A DNA stretch of 64,000 nucleotides from Bin16 sp965206315 (GCA_965206315.1 OZ242210.1:1240001-1304000), one strand, 5' to 3'. Positions 34,860 to 51,868 are shown, counted from the stretch's first letter. The notes: generated by a model from the sequence alone, not told the origin. A program made the numbers and translations.

Positions 34860-35759
34860 TTACTCTTCCTCTTCAGCCTGCTCAGTCTGCGTCACGTCCG
34901 CAGGCGGGATGTCATCCTCGGAAACGGGGGAGTCGCCTTCGGAGACGGTCTCCTCGTCTCCTTCGAGGACTTCTTCCGGTTCGATCGGTTCGTCCTCGAC
35001 CTGGCTGAACCCGCCGCGCGACGCGAGCCACTCATTGTGGCCGGCCTGCGCGGAGCGCGCGATGTGGCCGGAGACGAGGCGGATGGAGCGTATGGCGTCG
35101 TCGTTGCCGGGGATGGGCCAGTCGATGCCCGTGGGGTCGCAGTCGGTGTCGACGAGGGCGATGATGGGGATGCCAGCCCGCTGCGCCTCAGCGACGGCGA
35201 TGTTCTCACGGCCCACGTCCACGATGAAGAGCGCGCCGGGGAGCGCGGTCATGTCCTTGATGCCGCCGAGGTAGCGGTTCAGCTTCTCGATGGAGGCGTC
35301 GAGCTTCAGGGCTTCCTTCTTGAGGAGGCGGTTGAACTCGCCGCGGGCCTTGCGCTCTTCCAGGTTCACCAGGTGGTCGATACGCGTCTGGATGGTGGCG
35401 AAGTTGGTGATGGTGCCGCCGAGCCAGCGCTGGTTGATGTAGTACTGCCCCGCGCGGATAGCCTCTTCCTTGACGGATTCCTGCGCCTGTTTCTTCGTTC
35501 CCACCATGAGGATGCGCTTGCCTGTGGCGGCAACCTCCGTTGCGAACGCACACGCCTGCTCCAGCAGTTCCATCGTCTGCTGAAGGTCAACGATGTGGAT
35601 CCCGTTCCGCTGGGCAAAAATGAAGCGCCGCATCCGGGGGTTCCACCTGTGCGTCTGATGACCGAAGTGGACGCCTGCCTCAAGCAGCGCTCGCATGCTG
35701 AGTGACTCGTCCCCCTGAGGCGCAACCTCACGAGGCGCGTCGGACTGTATCTGTACCAT
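34860..35759 (-). CDS. rpsB: Small ribosomal subunit protein S2
   Basis: 299 residues. The S2 signatures are MRALLEAGVHFGHQTHRWNP near residue 23 and PGALFIVDVGRENIAVAEAQ near 175, followed by IPIIALVDTDCDPTGIDWPI. The core ends at about residue 240; the last 60 residues are an acidic extension (many Glu/Asp, ending in TEQAEEEE) that is longer than in most bacteria. It starts the leftward translation/lipid/isoprenoid cluster. TGCTACAAT (read leftward at 35837-35845) is an extended -10 about 80 bp upstream. Confidence 0.97.
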   Translation of the reverse strand: MVQIQSDAPREVAPQGDESLSMRALLEAGVHFGHQTHRWNPRMRRFIFAQRNGIHIVDLQQTMELLEQACAFATEVAATGKRILMVGTKKQAQESVKEEAIRAGQYYINQRWLGGTITNFATIQTRIDHLVNLEERKARGEFNRLLKKEALKLDASIEKLNRYLGGIKDMTALPGALFIVDVGRENIAVAEAQRAGIPIIALVDTDCDPTGIDWPIPGNDDAIRSIRLVSGHIARSAQAGHNEWLASRGGFSQVEDEPIEPEEVLEGDEETVSEGDSPVSEDDIPPADVTQTEQAEEEE

Positions 35760-35836
35760 GGGACCTGCCTTTCTGTCGGTCTGAGAGATGTCCGCGGGGC
35801 TCGACGTTCCCCACGGCTACGCCGGGGCGTTGAGCG

Positions 35837-35845
35837 ATTGTAGCA
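35837..35845 (-). promoter_or_regulatory. Extended -10 element for rpsB operon
   Basis: TGCTACAAT on the minus strand (TG-N-TACAAT), in the 189-bp divergent gap between rpsB and apt. No good -35 is visible, in keeping with extended -10 promoters. Confidence 0.5.
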
Positions 35846-35948
35846 CAGGGACACTCGTGGGCGCTCATGCGGGTGAGATGGGTGAGGGTGCCGCCGATTG
35901 CGCCTCCGTCAGCAATATGCAAAGGTCTGCCCCGGACAGGAGTGACCC

Positions 35949-36467
35949 ATGACAGCAGACTACGCAAGCCTCATCCGGGCGATACCCGACTTCCCGCAGC
36001 CTGGGATCCTCTTCCGCGACATCACGCCGCTGCTGGGCGACGGTGAGGCGCTGCGCGCGGTGGTGCAGGACCTCGCCGCGCCGTTCCGGGAACAGCGCAT
36101 CGACCGCGTCGCGGCGATAGAGGCGCGGGGGTTCGTCATCGGTGCGCCGCTGGCGGTCGAACTGGGCGCGGGGTTCGTTCCCATGCGGAAGGCGGGGAAG
36201 CTGCCGCACGAGACGTTCTCCGCCCAGTATGAACTGGAGTACGGCGACGCCGCCATAGAGCTGCACCAGGACGGCCTGCAGCCCGGCGACAACGTGCTGA
36301 TAGTGGACGATGTCCTCGCGACCGGGGGAACGATGGCGGCGGCGGTGGAACTCGTGCAGCAGGCGGGAGCGAACGTCGCGGGCATCCTCACGCTCATCGA
36401 ACTGACAGCGCTGAACGGGCGGGCGCGGCTGCCGGGCCACCACGTAGTGGCGCTGGTCCGCTACTAG
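35949..36467 (+). CDS. apt: Adenine phosphoribosyltransferase
   Basis: 172 residues, full length. IPDFPQPGILFRDITPLLGD near residue 10 and VAAIEARGFVIGAPLAVELG near 60 are diagnostic of APT; the PRPP loop is NVLIVDDVLATGGTMAAAVE near 117. It salvages adenine to AMP. The ATG at 35949 follows a CAGGAG ribosome-binding site. A thiolase gene follows after 74 bp on the same strand, without functional link. Confidence 0.96.
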   Translation: MTADYASLIRAIPDFPQPGILFRDITPLLGDGEALRAVVQDLAAPFREQRIDRVAAIEARGFVIGAPLAVELGAGFVPMRKAGKLPHETFSAQYELEYGDAAIELHQDGLQPGDNVLIVDDVLATGGTMAAAVELVQQAGANVAGILTLIELTALNGRARLPGHHVVALVRY

Positions 36468-36541
36468 CGCTCGTCCGCGATTTGACACGCACAGAAGGGC
36501 ACACGGACAATCCGCCCAAGTACGAGCGGGAGAGCGAACTC

Positions 36542-37726
36542 ATGCAGGACGTGGTCATCGTAAGCGGTGCCCGGACGCCCGTTGGGCGGTTCGGAGGCGC
36601 ATTCAAGGACCTGCTGGCCTCGGACCTCGGTGCCGTCGCCATCAAGGCAGCCGTCGAGCGCGCGGGCATCAGCCCGGAGGACGTCGACGAGGTCATCATG
36701 GGCAACGTGCTCCAGGCAGACGAGACGGGCTACACCGCCCGCCGCGCGATGCTGAAGGCCGGGCTGCCGGACCACATCCCGGCGATGACCGTGAACCGGG
36801 CGTGCTCGTCCGGGCTCGAGGCGATCAACCTCGCCGTGCAGGCCATCGCCACCGGCGAGTCGGAGGTGGTCGTCGCCGGAGGCGCGGACAGCATGAGCCG
36901 TGTGCCGTACCTCATGAAGGGCGTCCGTTTCGAGGGCCCGCGGATGGGCGATTACAGCGTCACGGACGGCCTCACACTGGGCCTCACCTGCCCCATCTAC
37001 GACTACCACATGGGCGTCACCGCGGAGAACGTCGCGACGCGGTTCGAGGTGAGTAGGGAGGCGCAGGACGAGATGGCTGTCGACAGCCACCAGCGCGCCG
37101 TCCACGCGCAGGCGGAAGGCTACTTCGACGCGCAGATCGCGGCGGTGAGCGTCCCGCAGCGGCGGGGAGACCCCGTAACGGTCACGCAGGACGAACACCC
37201 CCGTGCGGACACGACGCTCGAAGGTCTGGCCAAGCTGCGCCCCGTCTTCAAGGAGGGCGGCACGGTGACGGCGGGCAACTCCGCCGGCATCAACGACGGC
37301 GCCGCGGCGGTGGTGGTGATGTCGCGGGAACGCGCGGAAGCCGAAGGGCTGACGCCGCGCCTGCGCTGGGTAGGCCGCGGCGTGTCGGGCGTCGACCCGT
37401 CGGTGATGGGCATAGGGCCGGTGCCATCCACGCGCAAGGTGCTGGAGAAGACCGGGATGGCGATAGCCGACCTGGACCTCGTCGAGCTGAACGAGGCGTT
37501 CGCGGCGCAGGCGCTCTACGTGATACGCGAGTTGGAGATGGACTGGGAGCGGACGAACGTCAACGGGAGCGGCATCTCGCTCGGGCACCCGGTGGGGGCG
37601 ACCGGCGCGATCATGACGGTGAAGCTCATGGAGGAACTGACGCGCACGGACGGGCAGTTCGGCCTCGTGACGATGTGCGTCGGGGGTGGACAGGGAGTCT
37701 CGACGATATTCGAGCGGCTCAACTAG
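36542..37726 (+). CDS. Acetyl-CoA C-acetyltransferase (thiolase)
   Basis: 394 residues, normal for a biosynthetic-type thiolase. Active-site Cys in VNRACSSGLEAINLAVQ near residue 88, ADSMSRVPYLMKG near 118, NSAGINDGAAAVVVMS near 245, LNEAFAAQAL near 318, the His in GSGISLGHPVGATGA near 345 and the second Cys in TMCVGGGQG near 380. It condenses two acetyl-CoA or cleaves 3-ketoacyl-CoA. ATG 36542 begins right at the family N terminus (QDVVIVSGARTPVGRFGG) and has GGGAGAGCGA upstream; a frame-internal TTG at 36482 is less likely. A hairpin terminator follows at 37755. Confidence 0.94.
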   Translation: MQDVVIVSGARTPVGRFGGAFKDLLASDLGAVAIKAAVERAGISPEDVDEVIMGNVLQADETGYTARRAMLKAGLPDHIPAMTVNRACSSGLEAINLAVQAIATGESEVVVAGGADSMSRVPYLMKGVRFEGPRMGDYSVTDGLTLGLTCPIYDYHMGVTAENVATRFEVSREAQDEMAVDSHQRAVHAQAEGYFDAQIAAVSVPQRRGDPVTVTQDEHPRADTTLEGLAKLRPVFKEGGTVTAGNSAGINDGAAAVVVMSRERAEAEGLTPRLRWVGRGVSGVDPSVMGIGPVPSTRKVLEKTGMAIADLDLVELNEAFAAQALYVIRELEMDWERTNVNGSGISLGHPVGATGAIMTVKLMEELTRTDGQFGLVTMCVGGGQGVSTIFERLN

Positions 37727-37754
37727 CGCACGGTGGCGCAGGGCCGCTCCGAAG

Positions 37755-37773
37755 AGCCCCGCTTTGCGGGGCT
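37755..37773 (+). terminator. Hairpin after thiolase gene
   Basis: AGCCCCGC-TTT-GCGGGGCT: a perfect 8-bp stem with a three-base loop, 29 bases after the thiolase stop. No T run follows, so it may be a weak intrinsic terminator. Confidence 0.55.
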
Positions 37774-37788
37774 GGTGGCATCTGCCCC

Positions 37789-37817
37789 TTGACGGAGCCC
37801 CACGCGCGTGTTAGTGT
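37789..37817 (+). promoter_or_regulatory. Probable promoter of rpoBC
   Basis: TTGACG at 37789-37794, 17-bp spacer, TAGTGT at 37812-37817. The transcript would start near 37824 and carry a leader of about 155 bases before rpoB; that leader has no gene I can recognise. Confidence 0.6.
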
Positions 37818-37979
37818 TGTCCGGAATGAGTCAGATGCTGTTCACCGCGCCTGAGCATCAGAAGCCCCGAAACCCGTAAACCGCCTTAACCGAGGTCTAG
37901 CGTTGCATATCCGCTGGGCCTCTTTCCGTGTCTGTGCGAGTCCGCAGGCCATGCGCTGCGAGGAGGTATCGAGCCAGCA

Positions 37980-41852
<3,873 letters not shown>

Positions 41853-41930
41853 CAGCACACGCGGCCCCGGCCTCGTGAGCGCACCGCACCGATAGTCAGC
41901 GGGAAGCAACCCGCAGGGAGAGCAGCGAAC

Positions 41931-46331
<4,401 letters not shown>

Positions 46332-46340
46332 CCTGCGCCG

Positions 46341-47213
46341 TTACGAGTACCAGGGCAGCATCGGCTCGACCGCCAGTGTGATGAACACGAGCGCGAGATA
46401 GAGCAGCGAATACTTGTACGCCGCGAGCGTGTCGCGGGAGTCTCCGCCGCCGAGCAGGGGCCACGACATGCGCAGCCAGACCGCGCTCAGCGCTGTCGTC
46501 ACCAGCGCGAACGTCAGCCCGCCGTAGCCTGCGGCAAGTGGCAGCCAGGCCATCGCGGCCAGCAACGCCACGTACAGCAACACCTGCCGGGCGGTGTCGC
46601 GCTGCTGAGCCACCACGGCCAGCATCGGCACGTTCGCGGCGGCGTAGTCCTCCCGCAGCAGCATGGACAGCGTCCAGAAGTGGGGCGGCGTCCAGAAGAA
46701 GATGAAAGCGAACATGTAGAGCCCTAGCGCCGTGAACTCGCCGGAGACCGCTGCCGCTCCGATGAGCGGCGGGAACGCTCCCGCGGCGCCGCCGATGACG
46801 ATGTTATTCCACGAACGCCGCTTGAGCAGCATCGTGTAGACCAGCACGTAGACCGCCGCAGCCGCGAAGGTGAGGGCTGCCGCCAGCGGGTTCGCTCCCG
46901 CTGCCATGAGAGCCGTGGCTGCGGCCACCAGCGCCACCCCGACGAGCGCGGCGTTCCGCGCGCTGATCTGCTGCGCGGGCACCGGCCGCACCCTCGTACG
47001 GCGCATCACGGTGTCTATGTCTGCGTCCAGGCTCTGGTTGATCGCGTTGGCGCCACCCGCGGCGAGCGCTCCCGCGACAACGACTGTGAGCAGCACGAGC
47101 GCGTCCGGCGAGCCCGCTGCTGCTTTCCACGCCCCCGCCGCTCCCGTGACCACGAGCAACAGCACGATTCGCGGTTTGCAGAGGGCCGTTACCTGGCGGA
47201 GGAACGACGCCAT
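46341..47213 (-). CDS. ctaB: Protoheme IX farnesyltransferase (heme O synthase)
   Basis: 290 residues, about eight to nine membrane segments. The UbiA-type prenyl-diphosphate site is GGANAINQSLDADIDTVMRR near residue 54-73 (N-x3-D-x3-D pattern) and the second Asp-rich loop is replaced by the usual CtaB EDYAAANVPML near 185. The RTRVRPVPAQQISARNA stretch is diagnostic, as is FFWTPPHFWTLSMLLREDY. It farnesylates protoheme to heme O for CtaA. The start codon overlaps the ctaA stop by one base. It runs convergently with rpoC, with 9 bp between. Confidence 0.95.
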   Translation of the reverse strand: MASFLRQVTALCKPRIVLLLVVTGAAGAWKAAAGSPDALVLLTVVVAGALAAGGANAINQSLDADIDTVMRRTRVRPVPAQQISARNAALVGVALVAAATALMAAGANPLAAALTFAAAAVYVLVYTMLLKRRSWNNIVIGGAAGAFPPLIGAAAVSGEFTALGLYMFAFIFFWTPPHFWTLSMLLREDYAAANVPMLAVVAQQRDTARQVLLYVALLAAMAWLPLAAGYGGLTFALVTTALSAVWLRMSWPLLGGGDSRDTLAAYKYSLLYLALVFITLAVEPMLPWYS

Positions 47214-48109
47214 CAGCGCGTCCGTCCGAGGAGTGCGAAACTGAACTGCGCCACGACGGCCCACCAGACCGCCGCCGCCAGTCCGAGGTGCATGATGCGC
47301 AGCTCCTGCGGCAGCCGGAGCCAGACCGCGCTCACCCCCACCGTGAACTGCGCCGCCGCCAGCAGCGCGGCGATCACGCTCACCCAGAAGGCCCAGCCTC
47401 CCACGCGGCGCGCCTGCCACGCCGTCCATAGCAGCGCCAGCAACAATGCCGTCGCGGCTACGCGGTGTACGAGATGCACCCACGCCGCCTCCGTGCCGCT
47501 GCGCGCATCGCACAGCGGCAGGCCGGGGCATCCGGCGCTGTGCCCGGTGCCCACGATCGTCCCTCCGGCGAGCACGACGAACGCCGCCGCGATGACGAGC
47601 GCCCGCCATCGCCTGACGTCCGGGGGCGGCGAGAGGCGCACGTCGAGCGCTCGCGCCGCGCCTCCGGTGAGAAGCGCAAGGGTGAGCAGGGAGAACGTCA
47701 GGTGCGCCAGTCGCACCATGCTGTGCAGTTCGGTGAGCACCGTGATGCCCCCGAGCACAGCCTGCACGAGGATCGCCACGAGCGCCCAGACCAGCAATCG
47801 CGAGGTGAGCCGGTCATGCGCGCGGGCGCGGAAAGCGAAAGCGGCGGAGGCTGCCACGAGCAGCATCGTGACGCCTGCGTAGACGCGATGGCCGAACTCG
47901 ATGGCGGTCGCTCCTTCGATCTCGGGGACGAGCACTCCCTCGCAGAGGGGCCAGTCGGGGCACCCCAGGCCGGAGCCGGAGACCCGCACCCACGAGCCGT
48001 ACGCGATGAGCCCGAGCGTGAGCACGGACGCCGCGAGAGCGAGCCACCCGGCGCGGCGGATGTCCACCGCGCGTACTTCCTGCGCCGCCATCTGCCTATG
48101 CCACCCCAT
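47213..48109 (-). CDS. ctaA: Heme A synthase
   Basis: 298 residues and about eight membrane segments, arranged as two four-helix repeats. The first repeat has the GSWVRVSGSGLGCPDWPLC motif near residue 42 and GHRVYAGVTML; the second has IVGTGHSAGCPGLPLCDARS near 190 with VHLVHRVAATALLLAL. The conserved His residues (EFGHR, ELHSMVRLAH, WVHLVHRVA, IMHLGLA) are the heme ligands of COX15/CtaA. It oxidises heme O to heme A for the caa3 oxidase. ATG 48109 overlaps the small upstream gene by 14 bp; an internal ATG at 48091 is an alternative. Confidence 0.94.
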   Translation of the reverse strand: MGWHRQMAAQEVRAVDIRRAGWLALAASVLTLGLIAYGSWVRVSGSGLGCPDWPLCEGVLVPEIEGATAIEFGHRVYAGVTMLLVAASAAFAFRARAHDRLTSRLLVWALVAILVQAVLGGITVLTELHSMVRLAHLTFSLLTLALLTGGAARALDVRLSPPPDVRRWRALVIAAAFVVLAGGTIVGTGHSAGCPGLPLCDARSGTEAAWVHLVHRVAATALLLALLWTAWQARRVGGWAFWVSVIAALLAAAQFTVGVSAVWLRLPQELRIMHLGLAAAVWWAVVAQFSFALLGRTR

Positions 48110-48299
48110 ACGACATGACGGCCAGGACGGCGATGAGCCCCACGGGCAACAGCGTCCAGACGACCTCGGCGGCGCGTGTGCCCAGGATGCCGCGCGAAGC
48201 GTCCTGCCGCACGCGCATGCGCAGCGCAGTGACGACGATGGCTATCTCGGCCAGCGCCATGAGGCTGACGACTATCCAGAATCCTGCGTGGGGTGTCAT
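48096..48299 (-). CDS. Small two-TM protein, oxidase subunit II-like membrane anchor
   Basis: 67 residues with two hydrophobic segments (about 5-27 and 42-65). The second, RAAEVVWTLLPVGLIAVLAV, resembles the second membrane segment of cytochrome oxidase subunit II (compare EITWTVIPILILVAIAIPT in the window's own ctaC), but there is no CuA domain. It overlaps the start of ctaA by 14 bp, so it is translated with the heme A genes. It could be a stand-alone anchor or assembly factor. Longer in-frame starts up to 48395 would add a hydrophilic tail that lies near a dispersed repeat, so the short form from ATG 48299 is preferred. Confidence 0.6.
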   Translation of the reverse strand: MTPHAGFWIVVSLMALAEIAIVVTALRMRVRQDASRGILGTRAAEVVWTLLPVGLIAVLAVMSYGVA

Positions 48300-48410
48300 G
48301 TGCAGCGGTACGAGGGCACGCGGGCAATCCTCCCCGCCCCGGCGCGCCTCCTCTATGGTAGCGTAAGCGGGCTGCCCCGTCACGCTCAGGCGCACCGGCG
48401 AGGTGTTGGT

Positions 48411-48457
48411 CCCTCTCCTGGGGGAGAGGGAAACGCGCTTCAGCGCGTGGGTGAGGG
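48411..48457. repeat. Dispersed palindromic repeat, family A, copy 3 (reverse)
   Basis: CCCTCTCCTGGGGGAGAGGG, then ACGCGCTTCAGCGCGTGGGT and GAGGG: the reverse complement of the units at 2712 and 3580. It lies between the divergent small membrane-protein gene and the dienelactone hydrolase gene. Confidence 0.75.
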
Positions 48458-48504
48458 CCCTGAGCGCGTGGGTGGACGGCTACGTAAGCCTCGGAGGTGG
48501 AGAG

Positions 48505-49251
48505 ATGGCGATACGCGAGGAAGAGTTCGACCTGCCGGTGGACGAGGGAGAGATGGCCGTCTTCCTCTACGAGCCGGAGGACGCCGGACCGCTGCCGTCC
48601 ATCATCATGGTGCACGACGCCGTCGGCCTGACCGTGGAGGCGCGCGAGCAGGCCAGGTGGCTCGCCGGGCACGGCTATACCGTCGCCGCGCCGGACGTCT
48701 TCCACCGCGCGGGGCGCCTGCTGACGCTGCCCGCACTCGGCGGCGGTCCCGACGCCACGCCCCGCATCCGCGCCGGCATGACGAACGACGGCCACTGCGC
48801 GGACATCACGCGCCTCGCCGGGTTCCTGCGCACACGTCCGGGCAGCGACGGCCGCGTCGGGCTCACCGGGTTCTGCCTCGGCGGGCGCATATCGTTCCTC
48901 GGCGCGACGCTGGGCGGCGTTGTGGACGCGACCGTGGCGTTCTACCCTACGCGCCTGCTGGAGTCCGACCCTGCGATTCCCGGCTCGCCGTGGCCGGTGC
49001 ACGGGGCGGGGAACGTCGCGAACCCGCTGCTCATGTTCTTCCCCGCGCTGGACGGCTTCAACCCGTACTCGAACGTCGAGACGATCAGGGCCGCGTTCCC
49101 GGAAACGGTGGACCACGTCCGCGCCGTGTGGGTGGAAGACGCCGACCACGCCTTCGCCCAGCCGGAGAGCGACGCCTACCACCCGGAGCGCGCCGCCGAG
49201 GCGTGGGAGGAGGCGCTCGCGTTCTTCGACCGGCACTTGCACCCGGTATAA
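48505..49251 (+). CDS. Dienelactone hydrolase family protein (1)
   Basis: 248 residues. The family nucleophile elbow is LTGFCLGGRISFLG near residue 122 (Cys nucleophile in GFCLGG), with IIMVHDAVGLTVEAREQARW near 35 holding the Glu-loop position (here D/A, a change from the usual E), and the His in VEDADHAFAQP near 213. It has the DLH fold, and acts on cyclic or simple esters; the substrate is unknown. ATG 48505 is preceded by GGAGGTGGAGAG. A second DLH gene follows after 66 bp. Confidence 0.88.
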   Translation: MAIREEEFDLPVDEGEMAVFLYEPEDAGPLPSIIMVHDAVGLTVEAREQARWLAGHGYTVAAPDVFHRAGRLLTLPALGGGPDATPRIRAGMTNDGHCADITRLAGFLRTRPGSDGRVGLTGFCLGGRISFLGATLGGVVDATVAFYPTRLLESDPAIPGSPWPVHGAGNVANPLLMFFPALDGFNPYSNVETIRAAFPETVDHVRAVWVEDADHAFAQPESDAYHPERAAEAWEEALAFFDRHLHPV

Positions 49252-49317
49252 TCGCGGCTTGCGCGCAGGGAAGCGAATAGCGCTCATCAGCGCATCCGAG
49301 CACGGAGGAGTACTCGC

Positions 49318-50052
49318 ATGGACACGACAGAGCAGGTTATCGACATCGAGACGGCTGACGGGCCGATGGCCACGCCCACGTCGCGCCCGGCGGACGGTGG
49401 CACACACCCGGGTGTCGTCGTCATCATGGAGGCGTTCGGCGTGAACCCCAACATCGAGGGCATCGTGCAGCGGTTCGCGAGCGAAGGCTACGTCGCCGCG
49501 GCGCCGGACCTCTTCCACCGCTCCGGCCGGCTGCGCTATGCCCCCTACGACAAGCTGCAGGAGATGCGCGAAGACCTGCGCTCCGGCGGCTTCGGCGACG
49601 CCTCCATCGACATGGACGTGCAGGCCACGATCGACTACCTGCGCAGCGACCCGAACGTCGGCGCGATAGGCATCGTCGGCTTCTGCCTCGGCGGGCGCGT
49701 CTCGATGCAGTCCGCGATACGAGCGAGCGGGCTGTCGGCGGCTGCCGTCTACTACGGGGGCTTCATGTTCCCCGGCGACGACCAGCCGGAGGCGTTCCAC
49801 GCGCTGCGCGAGGCCGAAGCGCTCTCCATCCCGGTGATGGGCTTCTTCGGCGAAGACGACCAGAACCCGACGACGGAGCAGGTGGGCACGCTGGACGAGC
49901 GCCTCACCGCCCTCGGCAAGGAGCACACGTTCCACGTCTACGCTGGCGCGGGGCACGGCTTCTTCTGCGACGACCGCGCCAGCCACAACGCGGAGGCTGC
50001 CGCCGACGCATGGGAGAAGACGCTCGCGTTCTTCGGGGAGCGCCTGCGCTGA
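49318..50052 (+). CDS. Dienelactone hydrolase family protein (2)
   Basis: 244 residues. IVGFCLGGRVSMQS near residue 120 is the nucleophile elbow with the Cys; VVVIMEAFGVNPNIEGIVQR near 36 has the conserved Glu (EAFG, the DLH oxyanion/Cys-activating Glu), FFGEDDQNP near 180 the Asp and YAGAGHGFFCDD near 210 the His. All triad residues match the family, so this copy looks the more canonical of the two. It acts on dienelactones or related esters in ring-cleavage pathways, but no other aromatic-degradation genes are near. The start has GGAGGAG 7 bases upstream. Confidence 0.92.
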   Translation: MDTTEQVIDIETADGPMATPTSRPADGGTHPGVVVIMEAFGVNPNIEGIVQRFASEGYVAAAPDLFHRSGRLRYAPYDKLQEMREDLRSGGFGDASIDMDVQATIDYLRSDPNVGAIGIVGFCLGGRVSMQSAIRASGLSAAAVYYGGFMFPGDDQPEAFHALREAEALSIPVMGFFGEDDQNPTTEQVGTLDERLTALGKEHTFHVYAGAGHGFFCDDRASHNAEAAADAWEKTLAFFGERLR

Positions 50053-50074
50053 ACCCCGAACACCCACCCGCTTC

Positions 50075-50108
50075 GTCATTCCCGCGAAGGCGGGAATCCA
50101 GCGTGCCC
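50075..50108. repeat. Dispersed palindromic repeat, family B, copy 2
   Basis: GTCATTCCCGCGAAGGCGGG and AATCCAGCGTGCCC, the same as 3518-3553 in reverse orientation, including the flanking GCGTGCCC. Confidence 0.8.
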
Positions 50109-50187
50109 GGGAAGGGCACACGGCCGCCCGGCGGGGCTGGCTACTCAACGGCATCCTGGTAGACAACGTGAAGAGAGGAGACACCAC

Positions 50188-51576
50188 ATGGCCGACGCAT
50201 ACGACGTCATCATTATCGGAGGGGGGTCCGCCGGCGAGAACGTCGCCGGACGCACGGCGCCCGCGGGACTGAGCACCGCCATCGTCGAGGCGGAACTGGT
50301 TGGCGGCGAGTGCTCGTACTGGGCGTGCATGCCCAGCAAGGCGCTGCTCCGGCCCGGCGAGGCGCTCGCGGCAGCGAAGCGCGTGCCCGCGGTGCGGGAC
50401 GCCGTCACCGGCAGCGTGGACGCAGCCCGCGCGCTGCGCGCCCGGGACGCGTTCTCGAGCCACTGGAGCGACGCCGGACAGGAGCAGTGGGTCGCTTCCG
50501 TGGGTGCGACGCTCATCCGGGGCTGGGGGCGGCTCGACGGTGAGAAGCGCGTCGTCGTGGAGATGGCCGACGGCAGCGGCAGCGTCGAACTCGAAGCGAA
50601 CAAGGCGGTCGTGCTCGCGACGGGGTCGGTTGGCTTCATCCCGCCGATCGAGGGGCTGGCGGAGGCCGAGCCGTGGACCAGCCGGGAGGTCACGTCGGCG
50701 AAGAGCGTGCCGGAGAGCCTCATCATCATCGGCTCGGGCGTCGTCGGGCTGGAGATGGCCCAGGCGTGGACGTCGCTCGGCACGGCGCAGGTGACCGTGC
50801 TGGAACGCATGGCGCTGGAGAACACGCCTTTCGAGCCGTTCGCGATGCAGGCCGTGGTCGACTCGCTGGAGGCGCAGGGCGTCGCCTTCCGGTTCGGGTG
50901 CGTCGTGGCCTCGGCTGCCCGCACGAGCGACGGCGTGAGCGTGACGATGGACAACGGCGAGACGCTGTACGCGCAGGAGCTGCTCGTGGCCGCGGGCCGT
51001 ACCGGCGTCGTGGAAGGCGTCGGTCTCGAGACCGTCGGCGTCGACGCGCAGCGGTACGTGAAGGTGAACGACCACCTGCAGGTGGAGGGCGTGGACGGCG
51101 GATGGCTGTACGCCGTGGGCGACGTGAACGGGCGCGCGCTGCTGACGCACCAGGGCAAGTACCAGGCGCGGCAGGCGGGCGACCACATCCGCGGGCTCGA
51201 CGCCTCCGCGTGGGCGGACAACGGCATGGTTCCCGCGGTCGTGTTCACGGACCCGCAGATTGGCAGCGTGGGGCTGACGGAGCGCGCAGCCCGCGAGCGC
51301 GGCCTGAACATCCGCGTGATCGAGATGGGCTGGCCGGTGGCCGCAGCGCCCCTGCACGGCGAGCACTTCACCGGCGGGGTCAAGTTCATCGTGGACGAGG
51401 ACCGGCGCGTGCTTGTCGGCGCGACGTTCGCTGGACCGGAGGTCGGGGAGCTGACGCACGCGGCGACCATCGCCATCGTGGGCGAGGTGACGCTCGACCG
51501 GCTCTGGCACGCCGTCCCGTCGTTCCCGACGCTGAGCGAGGTATGGCTCCGCTTCCTGGAAACGTACGGCCTCTAG
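50188..51576 (+). CDS. Pyridine nucleotide-disulfide oxidoreductase (dihydrolipoamide dehydrogenase/mercuric reductase-like)
   Basis: 462 residues. FAD-binding DVIIIGGGSAGENVAG at the N terminus, the redox-active pair in GGECSYWACMPSKALL near residue 40 (C-x4-C), the second GxGxxG in SLIIIGSGVVGLEMAQAW near 178, GWLYAVGDVNGRALLTHQ near 300 and the C-terminal dimer interface with HAVPSFPTLSEVWLRFLE near 445. The interface keeps the H-x4-P/T pattern with the active His near 437 (ALWHAVPSFPT-like). It transfers electrons between NAD(P)H and a disulfide; which one is not evident. It stands alone after the hydrolases. Confidence 0.9.
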   Translation: MADAYDVIIIGGGSAGENVAGRTAPAGLSTAIVEAELVGGECSYWACMPSKALLRPGEALAAAKRVPAVRDAVTGSVDAARALRARDAFSSHWSDAGQEQWVASVGATLIRGWGRLDGEKRVVVEMADGSGSVELEANKAVVLATGSVGFIPPIEGLAEAEPWTSREVTSAKSVPESLIIIGSGVVGLEMAQAWTSLGTAQVTVLERMALENTPFEPFAMQAVVDSLEAQGVAFRFGCVVASAARTSDGVSVTMDNGETLYAQELLVAAGRTGVVEGVGLETVGVDAQRYVKVNDHLQVEGVDGGWLYAVGDVNGRALLTHQGKYQARQAGDHIRGLDASAWADNGMVPAVVFTDPQIGSVGLTERAARERGLNIRVIEMGWPVAAAPLHGEHFTGGVKFIVDEDRRVLVGATFAGPEVGELTHAATIAIVGEVTLDRLWHAVPSFPTLSEVWLRFLETYGL

Positions 51577-51602
51577 GCGCCCGACGCGGTGCGCCCTCAC
51601 CC

Positions 51603-51637
51603 GTCATTCCCGCGAAGGCGGGAATCCAGAGTGCCCG
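51603..51637. repeat. Dispersed palindromic repeat, family B, copy 3
   Basis: GTCATTCCCGCGAAGGCGGG followed by AATCCAGAGTGCCC; nearly identical to copy 2. Confidence 0.8.
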
Positions 51638-51685
51638 CCAGCGGAGCGCAAACGGGCGGTGCCAAGCGGGGGGGGGGGGCCTGGC

Positions 51686-51830
51686 CCCTTCCCCCTCGAC
51701 GGGGGAAGGCTGGAGCCTGCCCCGTACTTGATACGGGGATGGGGGTGAACCGGGGCGTGGTGGTGTGGAGGATTGTCATTCCGAGCGGAGCCGTCGACGC
51801 AGTCGGTAGCGCAGTCGAGGAATCTCTCGG
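51686..51830. repeat. Composite repeat, copy 1
   Basis: CCCCTTCCCCCTCGACGGGG-GAAGGCTGG arm, a G-rich linker with GGGGGTGAA and GTGGTG, and a second module beginning GTCATTCCGAGCGGAGCC and ending GAGGAATCTCTCGGG. Modules and order are the same as at 51968-52076 and 53948-54078. Confidence 0.7.
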
Positions 51831-51840
51831 GTTACCGCCG

Positions 51841-51868
51841 TCGTTCCTGCGAAGGCAGGAACCCCGCA
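51841..51868. repeat. Diverged family B repeat
   Basis: TCGTTCCTGCGAAGGCAGGA and ACCCCGC: the family B palindrome with several base changes, directly after composite repeat 1. Confidence 0.55.

Noticed and set aside
48300..48395. Upstream extension of the small membrane protein to a start at 48395
   Set aside because: The extra 32 residues are hydrophilic, uncharacteristic and close to a dispersed repeat; the shorter start gives a clean two-helix protein.
51669..51679. Run of 11 G
   Set aside because: No gene spans it, so phase variation of a protein is not supported; it is next to repeats and its length may be unreliable.
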